64,000 bases of DNA from Methylobacterium oxalidis (GTDB lineage: Bacteria; Pseudomonadota; Alphaproteobacteria; Rhizobiales; Beijerinckiaceae): the NCBI RefSeq assembly GCF_007992195.1, contig NZ_BJZU01000005.1, positions 62,001 to 126,000 on the forward strand. The letters run 5' to 3'. Positions 21,718 through 31,676 of the stretch are shown here, piece by piece. The notes below the pieces were generated by a model. The model saw only the letters and a program-made list of their open reading frames with translations. It was not told where the DNA came from and made no database searches. The stretch's first letter is position 1; each line of letters opens with the position of its first letter. Both the position numbers and the translations under genes were made by a program.

Positions 21718-22575
21718 TCAGGCCCCTTCGAGGATCAGCCGCTCGGGGCGGTTGAAGACCGTCAGCGTGTCCGAGCGGGCGATGGCGCACATGGTCATGC
21801 CGTGGAGCTTCGCCCGGTCGAGGGCGAGCGAGGTCGGCGCCGAGATCGCCACGAGCACGGCGGCCCCGAGGCGGGCCGCCTTCTCCACCATCTCGAACGA
21901 GCAGCGGCTCGTGATGACGAGGAAGCCGTCCGCCGGGTCGGTGCCGGCCCGGATCAGCGCCCCGATCAGCTTGTCGAGGGCGTTGTGACGGCCGACATCC
22001 TCGCGGACCGCGACGAGGCTCCCGTCGAGCCGCGCCCAGGCGGCGGCGTGCACGGCCCGCGTCTCGCGGTTGAGCGTCTGGGCCGGCCCGAGCGCCGCGA
22101 GCGCGGCGCTGATCGCCCGCATCGAGACCCGCGTGCGCGGCGCCTGCTTCGGCTCCGCCAGGGGGAGCGCGGCGAGATCGTCGATCCCGCACACGCCGCA
22201 TCCCGTGCGCCCGCTGATGGCGCGCTTGCGGGCGAGGTGCTCCCTCAGGCGCCCCGGCACGAGGTCGACGAGGAGGCGAAGGCCGCCCTCCCCGGCCTCG
22301 ACCCGGGCGGAGCGGATCTCGTCCGCGGCCTCGACGATCCCCTCCGTCAGGCTGAACCCGTAGGCGAAATCCTCGAGGTCGGAGGGGCTCGTCATCATCA
22401 CGGCGTAGGGCACGCTGCCGTAGACGAGGTTCACCGGCGTCTCGACGGCGAGCGGCCGCGCGTCGTCGCGGGGCTGCGCGTCCTCGTAGGCGATGACCTG
22501 GGTGGGGACGCGGGTCGCCGTGGCGGGCGGGGCGTCCTCGCGGACGTCGCCGTCGTCGATCTGACTGTGCTGCAT
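21718..22575 (-). CDS. fdhD: Formate dehydrogenase accessory sulfurtransferase FdhD
   Basis: A 285-residue protein that transfers sulfur from a cysteine desulfurase to the molybdenum or tungsten cofactor of formate dehydrogenases. The essential cysteines C126 and C129 lie in RTGCGVCGIDDL, and the conserved AVREDVGRHNALDKLIGAL and FLVITSRCSFEMVEKAA segments are present. The ATG at 22575 was chosen over 22617, which adds 14 residues. No formate dehydrogenase structural gene is in the window, so the target is elsewhere. Formate oxidation is central in methylotrophs, which fits the inferred host. Confidence 0.94.
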   Translation of the reverse strand: MQHSQIDDGDVREDAPPATATRVPTQVIAYEDAQPRDDARPLAVETPVNLVYGSVPYAVMMTSPSDLEDFAYGFSLTEGIVEAADEIRSARVEAGEGGLRLLVDLVPGRLREHLARKRAISGRTGCGVCGIDDLAALPLAEPKQAPRTRVSMRAISAALAALGPAQTLNRETRAVHAAAWARLDGSLVAVREDVGRHNALDKLIGALIRAGTDPADGFLVITSRCSFEMVEKAARLGAAVLVAISAPTSLALDRAKLHGMTMCAIARSDTLTVFNRPERLILEGA

Positions 22576-22960
22576 GCGGGTCCGCCGGGATCGCTGAGTG
22601 TGCCGGATATATAGCAACGCCGCCGCCCGAATGGGCGAGGGGATCGCTTCCGCCCCGCCCGCTCCGCCGCGCCCGGTGCCCGCGTGCGACGCCGTGTCCT
22701 GCCCGCCGCAGGGCCGCCCGCGCCGAGGGGCCGAACGGGCGCCGAAAGTCTGGAACCGGACTTAAGAAAACAGCCGATGCGACGCTGTTGCGGTTGCACC
22801 TTGACGTTCCTTGTGGTCTGACACCGCGGTCGGAAGCCGGCCGGGGCCACGGGCCCGGAGGCGTCCTGCCATGTCATGACAGCGCCGCCGCGATCCCGAA
22901 CCAATCGGGGCGCAGGCGGTCGACCAATAAGGTCAAGCCAGGGGAGCCACGGGAAGGCAC
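22576..22960. other. 385-bp intergenic region between fdhD and ctaC
   Basis: This region must hold the divergent promoters for fdhD and the cytochrome oxidase genes. I see a perfect 10-bp palindrome TGTCATGACA at 22872-22881, about 80 bp before ctaC, and a TTGACG at 22801-22806 without a matching -10 box. GGGGAG and GGAAGG precede the ctaC start. No gene is supported here. Confidence 0.45.
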
Positions 22961-23794
22961 ATGCGGACGGCGAAGACGCACACTCGCTCAACATGGGGGC
23001 TCGCCGCGCTCGGCGCCATCCTGGCCTCGTCCTCGGCGCTCGCGGCCGGGATCGGCCAGCCGGAGCCCTGGCAGATGGACCGTCAGGTGCCGGTCACGGA
23101 GAACGCCCGCGACATCCTGCACTTCGAGGTCGGCCTGCACTGGCTCTCGCTCGGCATCTCGCTGTTCGTGCTGGCGCTGATCCTCTACTGCATCTTCAAG
23201 TTCAGCGAGAAGGCGAACCCGGTCCCCTCCAAGACCACGCACAACACCATGATCGAGGTGGCCTGGACGATCGTCCCGGTCCTGATCCTGGTGGCGGTGG
23301 CGATCCCCTCCTTCCGCCTGCTGCGCACCCAGCTCTCCGACCCGAAGGCCGACGTGATCGTGAAGGTCATCGGCCACGCCTGGTACTGGTCCTACGAGTA
23401 CCCGGCCGACCAGGGCGGCGGCTTCACCTTCGACGCCAACCTGGACGAGGAGAAGATGCCCAAGCTCCTCGGGACCGACAACGACATGGTCGTGCCGGTG
23501 AACAAGATCGTGAAGGTCCAGGTCACCGCCGCCGACGTGCTCCACTCCTGGGCCGTCCCCTCCTTCGGCTTCAAGATCGACGCCGTGCCCGGCCGCCTCA
23601 ACCAGTTCTGGTTCAAGGCGGATCGCGAGGGCACCTACCACGGCCAGTGCTCCGAGCTCTGCGGGCAGCGCCACGCCTACATGCCGATCACCGTCCGCGT
23701 GGTGAGCGACGAGGCCTACGCCCAGTGGCTCACCGAGGCGAAGACGAAGTTCGCCCGCATCGACGACGGTTCGAAGCTCGCCGACGCCCGCTAA
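22961..23794 (+). CDS. ctaC: Cytochrome c oxidase subunit II
   Basis: A 277-residue periplasmic copper subunit of the aa3-type oxidase, receiving electrons from cytochrome c. A signal peptide covers about residues 1-29, with two membrane helices at about 60-80 and 98-118. The CuA site is complete: H195 in DVLHSWAVPS, then C230, E232, C234, H238 and M241 in CSELCGQRHAYM. GHAWYWSYEYP, the electron-entry tryptophan region, is also present. It is the first gene of the oxidase cluster and is followed by ctaD after 84 bp. Confidence 0.96.
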   Translation: MRTAKTHTRSTWGLAALGAILASSSALAAGIGQPEPWQMDRQVPVTENARDILHFEVGLHWLSLGISLFVLALILYCIFKFSEKANPVPSKTTHNTMIEVAWTIVPVLILVAVAIPSFRLLRTQLSDPKADVIVKVIGHAWYWSYEYPADQGGGFTFDANLDEEKMPKLLGTDNDMVVPVNKIVKVQVTAADVLHSWAVPSFGFKIDAVPGRLNQFWFKADREGTYHGQCSELCGQRHAYMPITVRVVSDEAYAQWLTEAKTKFARIDDGSKLADAR

Positions 23795-25507
<1,713 letters not shown>

Positions 25508-25538
25508 CGGTCGGGATCCCGACCCGTCGAGACCCTCG

Positions 25539-25562
25539 CGAGGACCGCCCCGGCGGTCCTCG
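25539..25562 (+). terminator. Strong hairpin downstream of ctaD
   Basis: Arms CGAGGACCGCC and GGCGGTCCTCG (11 bp, 2-nt loop) are followed by CTCTTTCC. The T-tract is imperfect, so partial termination after ctaD is the best reading. Confidence 0.6.
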
Positions 25563-25570
25563 CTCTTTCC

Positions 25571-25608
25571 CGGATACCCTCAACCGCCCCGCTTCGAGAG
25601 GGTATCCG
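25571..25608. repeat. 11-bp perfect inverted repeat upstream of ctaB
   Basis: CGGATACCCTC and GAGGGTATCCG flank a 16-nt loop, directly after the ctaD hairpin and about 60 bp before ctaB. It could be an operator, a second attenuating hairpin or a repeat element. Confidence 0.55.
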
Positions 25609-25669
25609 GCAAGGGGCGGCGCCGAGAACGGCGCGATGCGAGCCACCTGAACCGAGACCCGCGAGCACC

Positions 25670-26635
25670 ATGACGAGCCTCACGAATACCCTGCCGGTCG
25701 GAGCCGAGGCGCCGGGCTTCGCCCCCGCCCCCTCGATCGTCGGCGGCGACGTGCCGGACTACTTCGCCCTGCTGAAGCCCCGCGTGATGGTCCTCGTGAT
25801 CTTCACCGCCCTCGTCGGCATGGTCGTCTCGCACGGCCACGTGAACCCGGCGGTCGGCGCGATCTCGCTCCTGATGATCGCGGTGGGCGCGGGCGCCTCG
25901 GGCTGCCTCAACATGTGGTGGGACGCCGACATCGACGCGGTGATGACCCGCACGGCCAAGCGCCCGATCCCGGACGGGCGCATCCAGCCCGGCGAGGCCC
26001 TGGCCTTCGGCCTGACCCTGTCGGTGGGCTCCGTGCTGATCCTGGGGCTCGCCGCCAACTGGCTCGCGGCGGGGCTCCTCGCCTTCACGATCGTCTTCTA
26101 CGCCGTGATCTACTCGATGTGGCTGAAGCGCGCGACGCCGCAGAACATCGTCATCGGCGGCGCCGCGGGCGCCCTGCCCCCGGTGATCGGCCAGGCGGTG
26201 GTCTCGGGCAGCGTCGGCATCGAGTCGATGGTGCTGTTCCTGATCATCTTCATCTGGACGCCGCCCCACTTCTGGGCGCTCGCCCTCGTCAAGGCCGGCG
26301 AGTACGCCAAGGCCGGCATCCCGATGATGCCGAACGTGGCCGGCCCGCAATCGACGCGCCGCCAGATCGTCTACTACACGCTGGCGCTCGCCCCCCTCGG
26401 CCTCGCCCCGGTCGTTCTCGGCTTCGGCGGCCTCATCTACGCGGTGGTCGGCCTCCTCGGCGGCCTCGGCATGCTGGCCTTCAGCGTCCAGGTCTTCCGC
26501 CACCGCGAGGGCGAGGCCGAGAAGCGCTCGGCCATGGGCATGTTCGCCTTCTCGATCCTCTACCTCTTCCTGCTCTTCTCGGCGCTCCTCGCCGAGCAGG
26601 GCCTGGGCCTGTTCCGGCCCGTGATGTTCGTCTGA
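25670..26635 (+). CDS. ctaB: Protoheme IX farnesyltransferase (heme O synthase)
   Basis: A 321-residue UbiA-family membrane prenyltransferase that adds farnesyl to heme B to make heme O, the precursor of heme A for the aa3 oxidase. The substrate-binding motif [19 protein letters not shown] is intact, along with [24 protein letters not shown] and the second Asp-containing loop near [10 protein letters not shown]. About nine membrane segments are apparent. It sits between ctaD and ctaG in the usual alphaproteobacterial order, 7 bp before the small membrane protein. Confidence 0.95.
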   Translation: MTSLTNTLPVGAEAPGFAPAPSIVGGDVPDYFALLKPRVMVLVIFTALVGMVVSHGHVNPAVGAISLLMIAVGAGASGCLNMWWDADIDAVMTRTAKRPIPDGRIQPGEALAFGLTLSVGSVLILGLAANWLAAGLLAFTIVFYAVIYSMWLKRATPQNIVIGGAAGALPPVIGQAVVSGSVGIESMVLFLIIFIWTPPHFWALALVKAGEYAKAGIPMMPNVAGPQSTRRQIVYYTLALAPLGLAPVVLGFGGLIYAVVGLLGGLGMLAFSVQVFRHREGEAEKRSAMGMFAFSILYLFLLFSALLAEQGLGLFRPVMFV

Positions 26636-26642
26636 GATCGCG

Positions 26643-26807
26643 ATGAAAGATCCCCTGCCCGGCTATCGGCCGCTGACCGAGGAGGAGGAGCGCCGCCGCC
26701 GCAAGCGCTCCGTCGCCATCGCCCTCGCGCTCGGCGCCATGGTCCTGATCTTCTTCGTGCTGACCATCGCCAAGCTCGGGCCGCAGGTCCTGAACCGGCC
26801 GCTCTAA
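26643..26807 (+). CDS. Small single-pass membrane protein of the oxidase cluster (CoxF-like)
   Basis: A 54-residue protein from an ATG 7 bp after the ctaB stop. The N-terminal half is polar (MKDPLPGYRPLTEEEE followed by a run of Arg/Lys) and residues 23-43 form one hydrophobic helix. This position between ctaB and ctaG is typical for CoxF-type small proteins of alphaproteobacterial cta operons, whose role in assembly is poorly defined. The positive-inside rule puts the N-terminus in the cytoplasm. Confidence 0.8.
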   Translation: MKDPLPGYRPLTEEEERRRRKRSVAIALALGAMVLIFFVLTIAKLGPQVLNRPL

Positions 26808-26824
26808 CCCAGACCCCGGAAGCC

Positions 26825-27442
26825 ATGTCCGACCCGCGCAGCAACCCGAACCGGAAGGCCAACCGCACGGCGCTCGCCTGCGCCGGCCTCGTCGCGGGCA
26901 TGACCGGGCTCGCCTTCGCGTCGGTCCCGCTCTACGACGCCTTCTGCAAGGCGACGGGCTTCGACGGCACGCCGATCCAGGGGGCCGCCCCGCGGGCGTC
27001 AGCCTCTGGCGCGCACGCCGACGACAGCATGATCGTGCGCTTCGACACGAACGTGAGCGCCGGGCTGCCCTGGGCGTTCCGGGCGGAGACGCGCAAGGTC
27101 GAGGCGCGGCTCGGCGAGACCACCACGGTGTTCTTCCAGGCCAAGAACACGGGCTCGGCGCCCTCGACCGGCATCGCGACCTTCAACGTGCAGCCGGGCC
27201 TGATGGGCGGCTACTTCGTCAAGGTCGAGTGCTTCTGCTTCAAGGAGCAGACGCTCCAGCCCGGCGAGACCATGGACTTCCCGGTGGTGTTCTACATCGA
27301 CCCGGCCATGCGCCAGGATTCCAACACGAGCCATCTCTCCGAGATGACGCTCTCCTACACCTATTTCGCCTCGAAGAACGGCGCACCGGCCACGGCCGCG
27401 CTTGCGACGACGGGCGACACGGGGAAGAAGTCGAATTTCTGA
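26825..27442 (+). CDS. ctaG: Cytochrome c oxidase assembly protein CtaG (Cox11 type)
   Basis: A 205-residue Cox11-type copper chaperone that delivers copper to the CuB site of subunit I. One N-terminal membrane anchor (about 15-34) precedes FASVPLYDAFCKATGF, and the copper ligands C136 and C138 lie in VECFCFKEQ. The conserved FNVQP and FPVVFYIDP segments are present. It is 17 bp downstream of the small membrane protein and upstream of ctaE. Confidence 0.95.
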   Translation: MSDPRSNPNRKANRTALACAGLVAGMTGLAFASVPLYDAFCKATGFDGTPIQGAAPRASASGAHADDSMIVRFDTNVSAGLPWAFRAETRKVEARLGETTTVFFQAKNTGSAPSTGIATFNVQPGLMGGYFVKVECFCFKEQTLQPGETMDFPVVFYIDPAMRQDSNTSHLSEMTLSYTYFASKNGAPATAALATTGDTGKKSNF

Positions 27443-27579
27443 GCGCGTGCGTGACAAGGGCGCGCCGCGCACATAATGGGTTCCAAGCTTGAGGGTTGGG
27501 CGAGTTCCACCCTCCGGGTCGCGACAACAAGGGCCTAGGCCGGGAACGGCGAAGGGCCGGGGGTAGGAGAGAGCGAGAG

Positions 27580-28437
27580 ATGGCCGAGGCGCACGCCAAG
27601 AATCACGACTATCACATTCTCAATCCGAGCCCCTGGCCGCTCATCGGCGCCACGTCCGGCTTCCTGATGGCCTTCGGCGCCGTCTTCTGGATGAAGAGCC
27701 TCTCGATCGGGAATCTCGCCGTCGGCCCCTACATCTTCGGCGCCGGCACGATCGGCGTGCTCTACACCATGTTCTCGTGGTGGAAGGACGTCGTCCACGA
27801 GGCGAACTCGGGCGACCACACCCGTGTCGTCCAGCTCCATCACCGCTACGGCATGATGATGTTCATCGCCTCCGAGGTGATGTTCTTCGTCGCGTGGTTC
27901 TGGGCCTATTTCGAGGCCGCCCTCTACACCGCCGACCCGATCCAGGCGACCCGCGTCGACTTCACGGGCGGCGTCTGGCCGCCGAAGGGCATCGAGGCGT
28001 TCGACCCCTGGCACCTGCCGCTCCTGAACACGCTGATCCTGCTCACCTCGGGCACCACCGTGACCTGGGCGCACCACGCCCTCCTGCACGGCGACCGCAA
28101 GGGCCTGAAGTACGGCCTCTGGCTGACGATCATCCTTGGCGTCCTGTTCACCGCCTGCCAGGCCTACGAGTACAGCCACGCCCACTTCGGCTTCTCGGGC
28201 AGCATCTACTCGTCGACCTTCTTCATGGCGACGGGCTTCCACGGCGCGCACGTGATCATCGGCACGATCTTCCTCGCGGTCTGCCTGTTCCGGGCCTACG
28301 CGGGCCAGTTCACGCCCCAGCAGCACCTCGGCTTCGAGTTCGCCGCCTGGTACTGGCACTTCGTCGACGTGGTCTGGCTGTTCCTGTTCGCCGCGATCTA
28401 CGTCTGGGGCTCGGGCGTCGGCCACGCCGCGCACTGA
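27580..28437 (+). CDS. ctaE: Cytochrome c oxidase subunit III
   Basis: A 285-residue, seven-helix subunit that stabilises proton uptake by subunit I. The conserved glutamate lies in [19 protein letters not shown], and [15 protein letters not shown] and the C-terminal [15 protein letters not shown] signature are complete. The ATG at 27580, preceded by purine-rich GGAGAGAGCGAGAG, was chosen over 27496. A canonical terminator follows the stop, closing the oxidase structural genes. Confidence 0.96.
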   Translation: MAEAHAKNHDYHILNPSPWPLIGATSGFLMAFGAVFWMKSLSIGNLAVGPYIFGAGTIGVLYTMFSWWKDVVHEANSGDHTRVVQLHHRYGMMMFIASEVMFFVAWFWAYFEAALYTADPIQATRVDFTGGVWPPKGIEAFDPWHLPLLNTLILLTSGTTVTWAHHALLHGDRKGLKYGLWLTIILGVLFTACQAYEYSHAHFGFSGSIYSSTFFMATGFHGAHVIIGTIFLAVCLFRAYAGQFTPQQHLGFEFAAWYWHFVDVVWLFLFAAIYVWGSGVGHAAH

Positions 28438-28466
28438 TCCCGGACCGCATGCACGGCATGCAACGG

Positions 28467-28491
28467 AAGGGCGGCGCGAGCCGCCCTTTTT
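28467..28491 (+). terminator. Rho-independent terminator after ctaE
   Basis: AAGGGCGGC pairs with GCCGCCCTT around GCGA and runs into five T residues. It lies 30 bp after ctaE. Confidence 0.9.
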
Positions 28492-28573
28492 CATGCGCGC
28501 CGGCGCGCGAATGCCCATATCGCCGGACGGGGGACGATCCTGCGCGGCTGCCGCGCGGCAGAGCGACCGAGGA

Positions 28574-28951
28574 ATGATCTTGGACCGAACCCATACCCTG
28601 CCGCCGCCCATACCCACGGGTCTGCGCGGCCGCTGCCCCCGCTGCGGCGAGGGCCACCTGTTCCAGGGCTTTTTGGCGCTCCGTCTGTCCTGCGAGGCCT
28701 GCGGCCTCGACTATTCGAGCTTCGATTCCGCCGACGGGCCGGCCTTCTTCGTGATGTCCATCGTCGGCCTCATCGTCGTCGGGCTCGCCCTGTTCCTCGA
28801 GGTCACCTACGAGCCGCCGATCTGGGTTCACGCCCTGGTGGCGGGCTCGCTCTCGATCGGCCTCAGCCTGCTGCTGGTTCGCCCCCTCAAGGGCATGCTG
28901 ATCGCCCTGCAATTCGCCAACAAGGCCGAGGAGGGCCGCTTCCGCCAGTGA
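28574..28951 (+). CDS. DUF983 family zinc-ribbon membrane protein
   Basis: A 125-residue protein. A four-cysteine ribbon (C21, C24, C40 and C43, in GRCPRCGEGHLF and LSCEACGLDY) is followed by the conserved DGPAFFVMSIVG and two membrane helices. DUF983 proteins are regularly next to cytochrome oxidase genes, but their role is unknown; copper or heme handling during assembly is a guess. The ATG at 28574 is used. A TTG two codons later has better spacing from GAGGA and could be the real start. Its stop overlaps the surf1 start. Confidence 0.85.
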   Translation: MILDRTHTLPPPIPTGLRGRCPRCGEGHLFQGFLALRLSCEACGLDYSSFDSADGPAFFVMSIVGLIVVGLALFLEVTYEPPIWVHALVAGSLSIGLSLLLVRPLKGMLIALQFANKAEEGRFRQ

Positions 28952-29709
28952 CGCATGCCGCCGCCGCGCCCCGGAGCGCCTGGCGCGACCTCCTCGCGCC
29001 GGGCCTCGCCTCCCTCGTCGCGCTCGCGATCCTGCTCGGCCTCGGCTCGTGGCAGATCGCCCGCAAGACCGAGAAGGAGGCGCTGATCGCGCGGATCATC
29101 GCCCGCTCGAGGGCAGAGCCGGTCCCCCCGCCCGCCCCCGCGGCGTGGGACGCCGCCCGCGACGAGTTCCGGCACGTGCGGGTCGGCGGGCGTTTCCGCA
29201 ACGACCTCGAGACGCTGGTCCACGGGCTCGCGCCGGGCGACACGCCGGGCCGGGCGCTCCAGGGCTACTATGTGATCACGCCCCTCGTGCGCGACGACGG
29301 CGGCACCATCCTCGTCAACCGCGGCTTCGTCCCGACCGAGCTGAAGCGGCCGGAGGACCGGAAGGACGGCCTCGTCGAGGGCGAGACCAGCGTCACCGGC
29401 ATCCTGCGCGCGAGCGAGCCGCGCGCCATGTTCGTGCCCGCGCCCGACCCGGCCCGCGGCGAGTGGTTCAACCGGGACGTGGCGGGCATCGCCGCCTCCC
29501 GCGGCATCGCGGACGCCGCGCCCTACCTCGTCGAGGCCGATGCGGTGGCGGGACAGACGAGCTGGCCGCGGGGCGGGCAGCTGCGCGTCGACCTGCCGAA
29601 CAACCACCTGCAATACGCGTTCACGTGGTTCGGCATCGCGGCCTGCCTCGTCGGCGTCTTCTCGGTCTACGCGTGGCGGCGGGTGAAGGACGGCGCGAGG
29701 CCGGCCTGA
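28948..29709 (+). CDS. surf1: SURF1 family cytochrome oxidase assembly protein
   Basis: A 253-residue protein that helps insert heme a into oxidase subunit I. It has the family topology: an N-terminal helix (about 17-38) ending in GLGSWQIARKTEKEALI, a periplasmic domain with GYYVITPLVRDDGGTILVNRGFVP, and a C-terminal helix (about 222-243) after NNHLQYAFTWFGIA. The GTG start overlaps the DUF983 stop (GTGA), so the two are translationally coupled. The symbol follows common usage; shy1 is also used. Confidence 0.93.
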   Translation: MTHAAAAPRSAWRDLLAPGLASLVALAILLGLGSWQIARKTEKEALIARIIARSRAEPVPPPAPAAWDAARDEFRHVRVGGRFRNDLETLVHGLAPGDTPGRALQGYYVITPLVRDDGGTILVNRGFVPTELKRPEDRKDGLVEGETSVTGILRASEPRAMFVPAPDPARGEWFNRDVAGIAASRGIADAAPYLVEADAVAGQTSWPRGGQLRVDLPNNHLQYAFTWFGIAACLVGVFSVYAWRRVKDGARPA

Positions 29710-29770
29710 GGCCGGCTTGCCGCGGGCGGAAGGCGCCTTACACTCCTCTCATCCGGAGCGGAGTGCCCCG

Positions 29771-30184
29771 ATGCGCGCGATCGTCTGCCTCGTCCTCGCG
29801 GCCCTCGCCCTGCCCGCCCTCGCGGCCGACGAGGGCGCGCGGGAGGCGGCCCGCGCCGCGATCAGCCGGCAGGTCGAGGCGCTCGGGCGCGACGATGCCC
29901 CCGCGGCCTACGCGCTCGCCGCCCCCTCGATCCAGGCCCTGTTCCCCACCCCGGACGTCTTCATCGGCATGGTGCGGACCAATTACGGCGCGATCTACCG
30001 CCACCGCCGCTTCGTGTTCGGCGAGGCTCGCGCGGAGGGCGAGAACGGCCTCTCGCAGGAGGTCGCGATCCAGGATTCCTACGGCGTGGACTGGAAGGCG
30101 GCCTACAGCCTGCAGCGTCAGGCGGACGGCGAGTGGCGCATCACCGGCTGCCGGCTGACGAAGGAGCCGGGCACCTCGCTGTGA
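29771..30184 (+). CDS. DUF4864 domain protein, exported
   Basis: A 137-residue protein with a signal peptide (about 1-18, ending LPALAAD). The rest matches DUF4864: AISRQVEALGRDDAPAAYALAAPSIQALFPTPDVFIGMV, then a Tyr-rich middle and YSLQRQADGEWRITGC. This is a small NTF2-like fold of unknown function. The ATG at 29771 gives a complete signal peptide. It lies between surf1 and thrC, a position where similar small genes occur in related genomes. Confidence 0.8.
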   Translation: MRAIVCLVLAALALPALAADEGAREAARAAISRQVEALGRDDAPAAYALAAPSIQALFPTPDVFIGMVRTNYGAIYRHRRFVFGEARAEGENGLSQEVAIQDSYGVDWKAAYSLQRQADGEWRITGCRLTKEPGTSL

Positions 30185-30260
30185 CGCGCGCCCGGACGCA
30201 GGCCGGCTTCGACAGGGGCGCCCGCTTCGTGTAGAGGGAGCGCCTTCTCCGGAGGCCCCT

Positions 30261-31673
30261 TTGCTTCACGTCTCGACCCGCGGCGCGGCCGCGCCGCTCT
30301 CGTTCTCCGATGCCCTCCTCGCCGGCCTCGCCCGCGACGGCGGCCTCTACGTGCCCGAGAGCTGGCCGCGGATCCCCGAGGCCGAGATCGCGGGGCTCGC
30401 CGGGGCGCGCTACGCGGACGCGGCCAAGCGCGTCCTGCGCCCCCTGATCGACGGCGAGATCGAGGACGCCGCGCTCGATTCGATGATCGAGGCCGCCTAC
30501 GCCAGCTTCCGCCACCCCGCGGTCTGCCCGCTGACGCAGCTCGACGACAACCTGTTCCTGCTGGAGCTCTTCCACGGCCCGACGCTCGCCTTCAAGGACG
30601 TGGCGATGCAGCTCCTCGGGCGGCTGATGGACCACGTGCTGCGCGCCCGCGGGGCGCGCGCCACCATCGTCGGCGCGACCTCCGGCGACACCGGCTCCGC
30701 GGCGGTCGAGGCGTTCCGCGGGCTCGATCAGGTCGACGTCTTCGTGCTCTTCCCGCACGGCCGGGTCTCGGAGGTGCAGCGGCGCCAGATGACCTCGGTG
30801 CCGGACGCCAACGTCCACGCCATCGCCATCGACGGCACCTTCGACGATTGCCAGAGCATCGTGAAGGCGATGTTCCAGCACGCCGACTTCGCCGACTCGG
30901 TGCGGCTGTCCGGCGTCAACTCGATCAACTGGGCCCGCGTCGCGGCGCAGGCCGTCTACTACTTCACGAGCGCGGTGGCCCTCGGCGCGCCCCATCGGCC
31001 GGTCTCCTTCTCGGTGCCGACCGGCAATTTCGGCGACATTCTCGCCGGCTGGGTCGCCAAGCGCATGGGCCTCCCGATCAAGCGCCTGATGATCGGCACC
31101 AACGCCAACGACATCCTGGCCCGCACGCTCGAGCACGGCGCCTACGAGGTCCGCGGCGTCGAGCCCACCACGTCGCCCTCGATGGACATCCAGATCTCCT
31201 CGAACTTCGAGCGGCTGCTGTTCGAGGCGCTGGAGCGGGACGCCTCGACGCTGAGCCGCCTGATGGCGGGCCTCAAGCAGTCGGGCGGCTTCAGCCTCGA
31301 CGAGGCGGTGCTCGGCAAGGTCCGCTCCGAGTTCGACGCGGTCGCGGTTCCGGAGCCCGACGTGGCGGACGAGATCGCCAAGACCTACGCGGCCACGGGC
31401 GTGGTGCTCGACCCCCACAGCGCCATCGGCGTGCGCGCAGGCCGCCGGCTGCTGGAGAAGGACCGCGCCACCCCCGTCGTGGCGCTCGCCACGGCCCACG
31501 CCGCGAAGTTCCCCGACGCCGTCGTGAAGGCGACCGGTGCCGGCCGTCCGGCCCTGCCGCCGCACCTCGCCGACCTCATGGACCGGCCCGAGCGCGTGGC
31601 GCGGGTGCCCAACGAGCAGGCGGCGGTCGAGGCCTTCATCCGCGAGCGCGCCCGCATCACCCGGGGCGCCTGA
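30261..31673 (+). CDS. thrC: Threonine synthase
   Basis: A 470-residue PLP enzyme that converts O-phosphohomoserine to threonine. The start is TTG at 30261, preceded 5 bp away by GGAGG, giving the usual N-terminus LHVSTRGAA and SFSDALLAGLARDGGLYVPE. The PLP lysine is K112 in TLAFKDVAMQ and the phosphate loop is GATSGDTGSAA. VPTGNFGDILAGW is also conserved. The length of about 470 puts it in the long, SAM-independent bacterial and fungal class. It is followed after 3 bp by the M16 peptidase, a pairing conserved in alphaproteobacteria. Confidence 0.95.
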   Translation: MLHVSTRGAAAPLSFSDALLAGLARDGGLYVPESWPRIPEAEIAGLAGARYADAAKRVLRPLIDGEIEDAALDSMIEAAYASFRHPAVCPLTQLDDNLFLLELFHGPTLAFKDVAMQLLGRLMDHVLRARGARATIVGATSGDTGSAAVEAFRGLDQVDVFVLFPHGRVSEVQRRQMTSVPDANVHAIAIDGTFDDCQSIVKAMFQHADFADSVRLSGVNSINWARVAAQAVYYFTSAVALGAPHRPVSFSVPTGNFGDILAGWVAKRMGLPIKRLMIGTNANDILARTLEHGAYEVRGVEPTTSPSMDIQISSNFERLLFEALERDASTLSRLMAGLKQSGGFSLDEAVLGKVRSEFDAVAVPEPDVADEIAKTYAATGVVLDPHSAIGVRAGRRLLEKDRATPVVALATAHAAKFPDAVVKATGAGRPALPPHLADLMDRPERVARVPNEQAAVEAFIRERARITRGA

Positions 31674-31676
31674 GCG

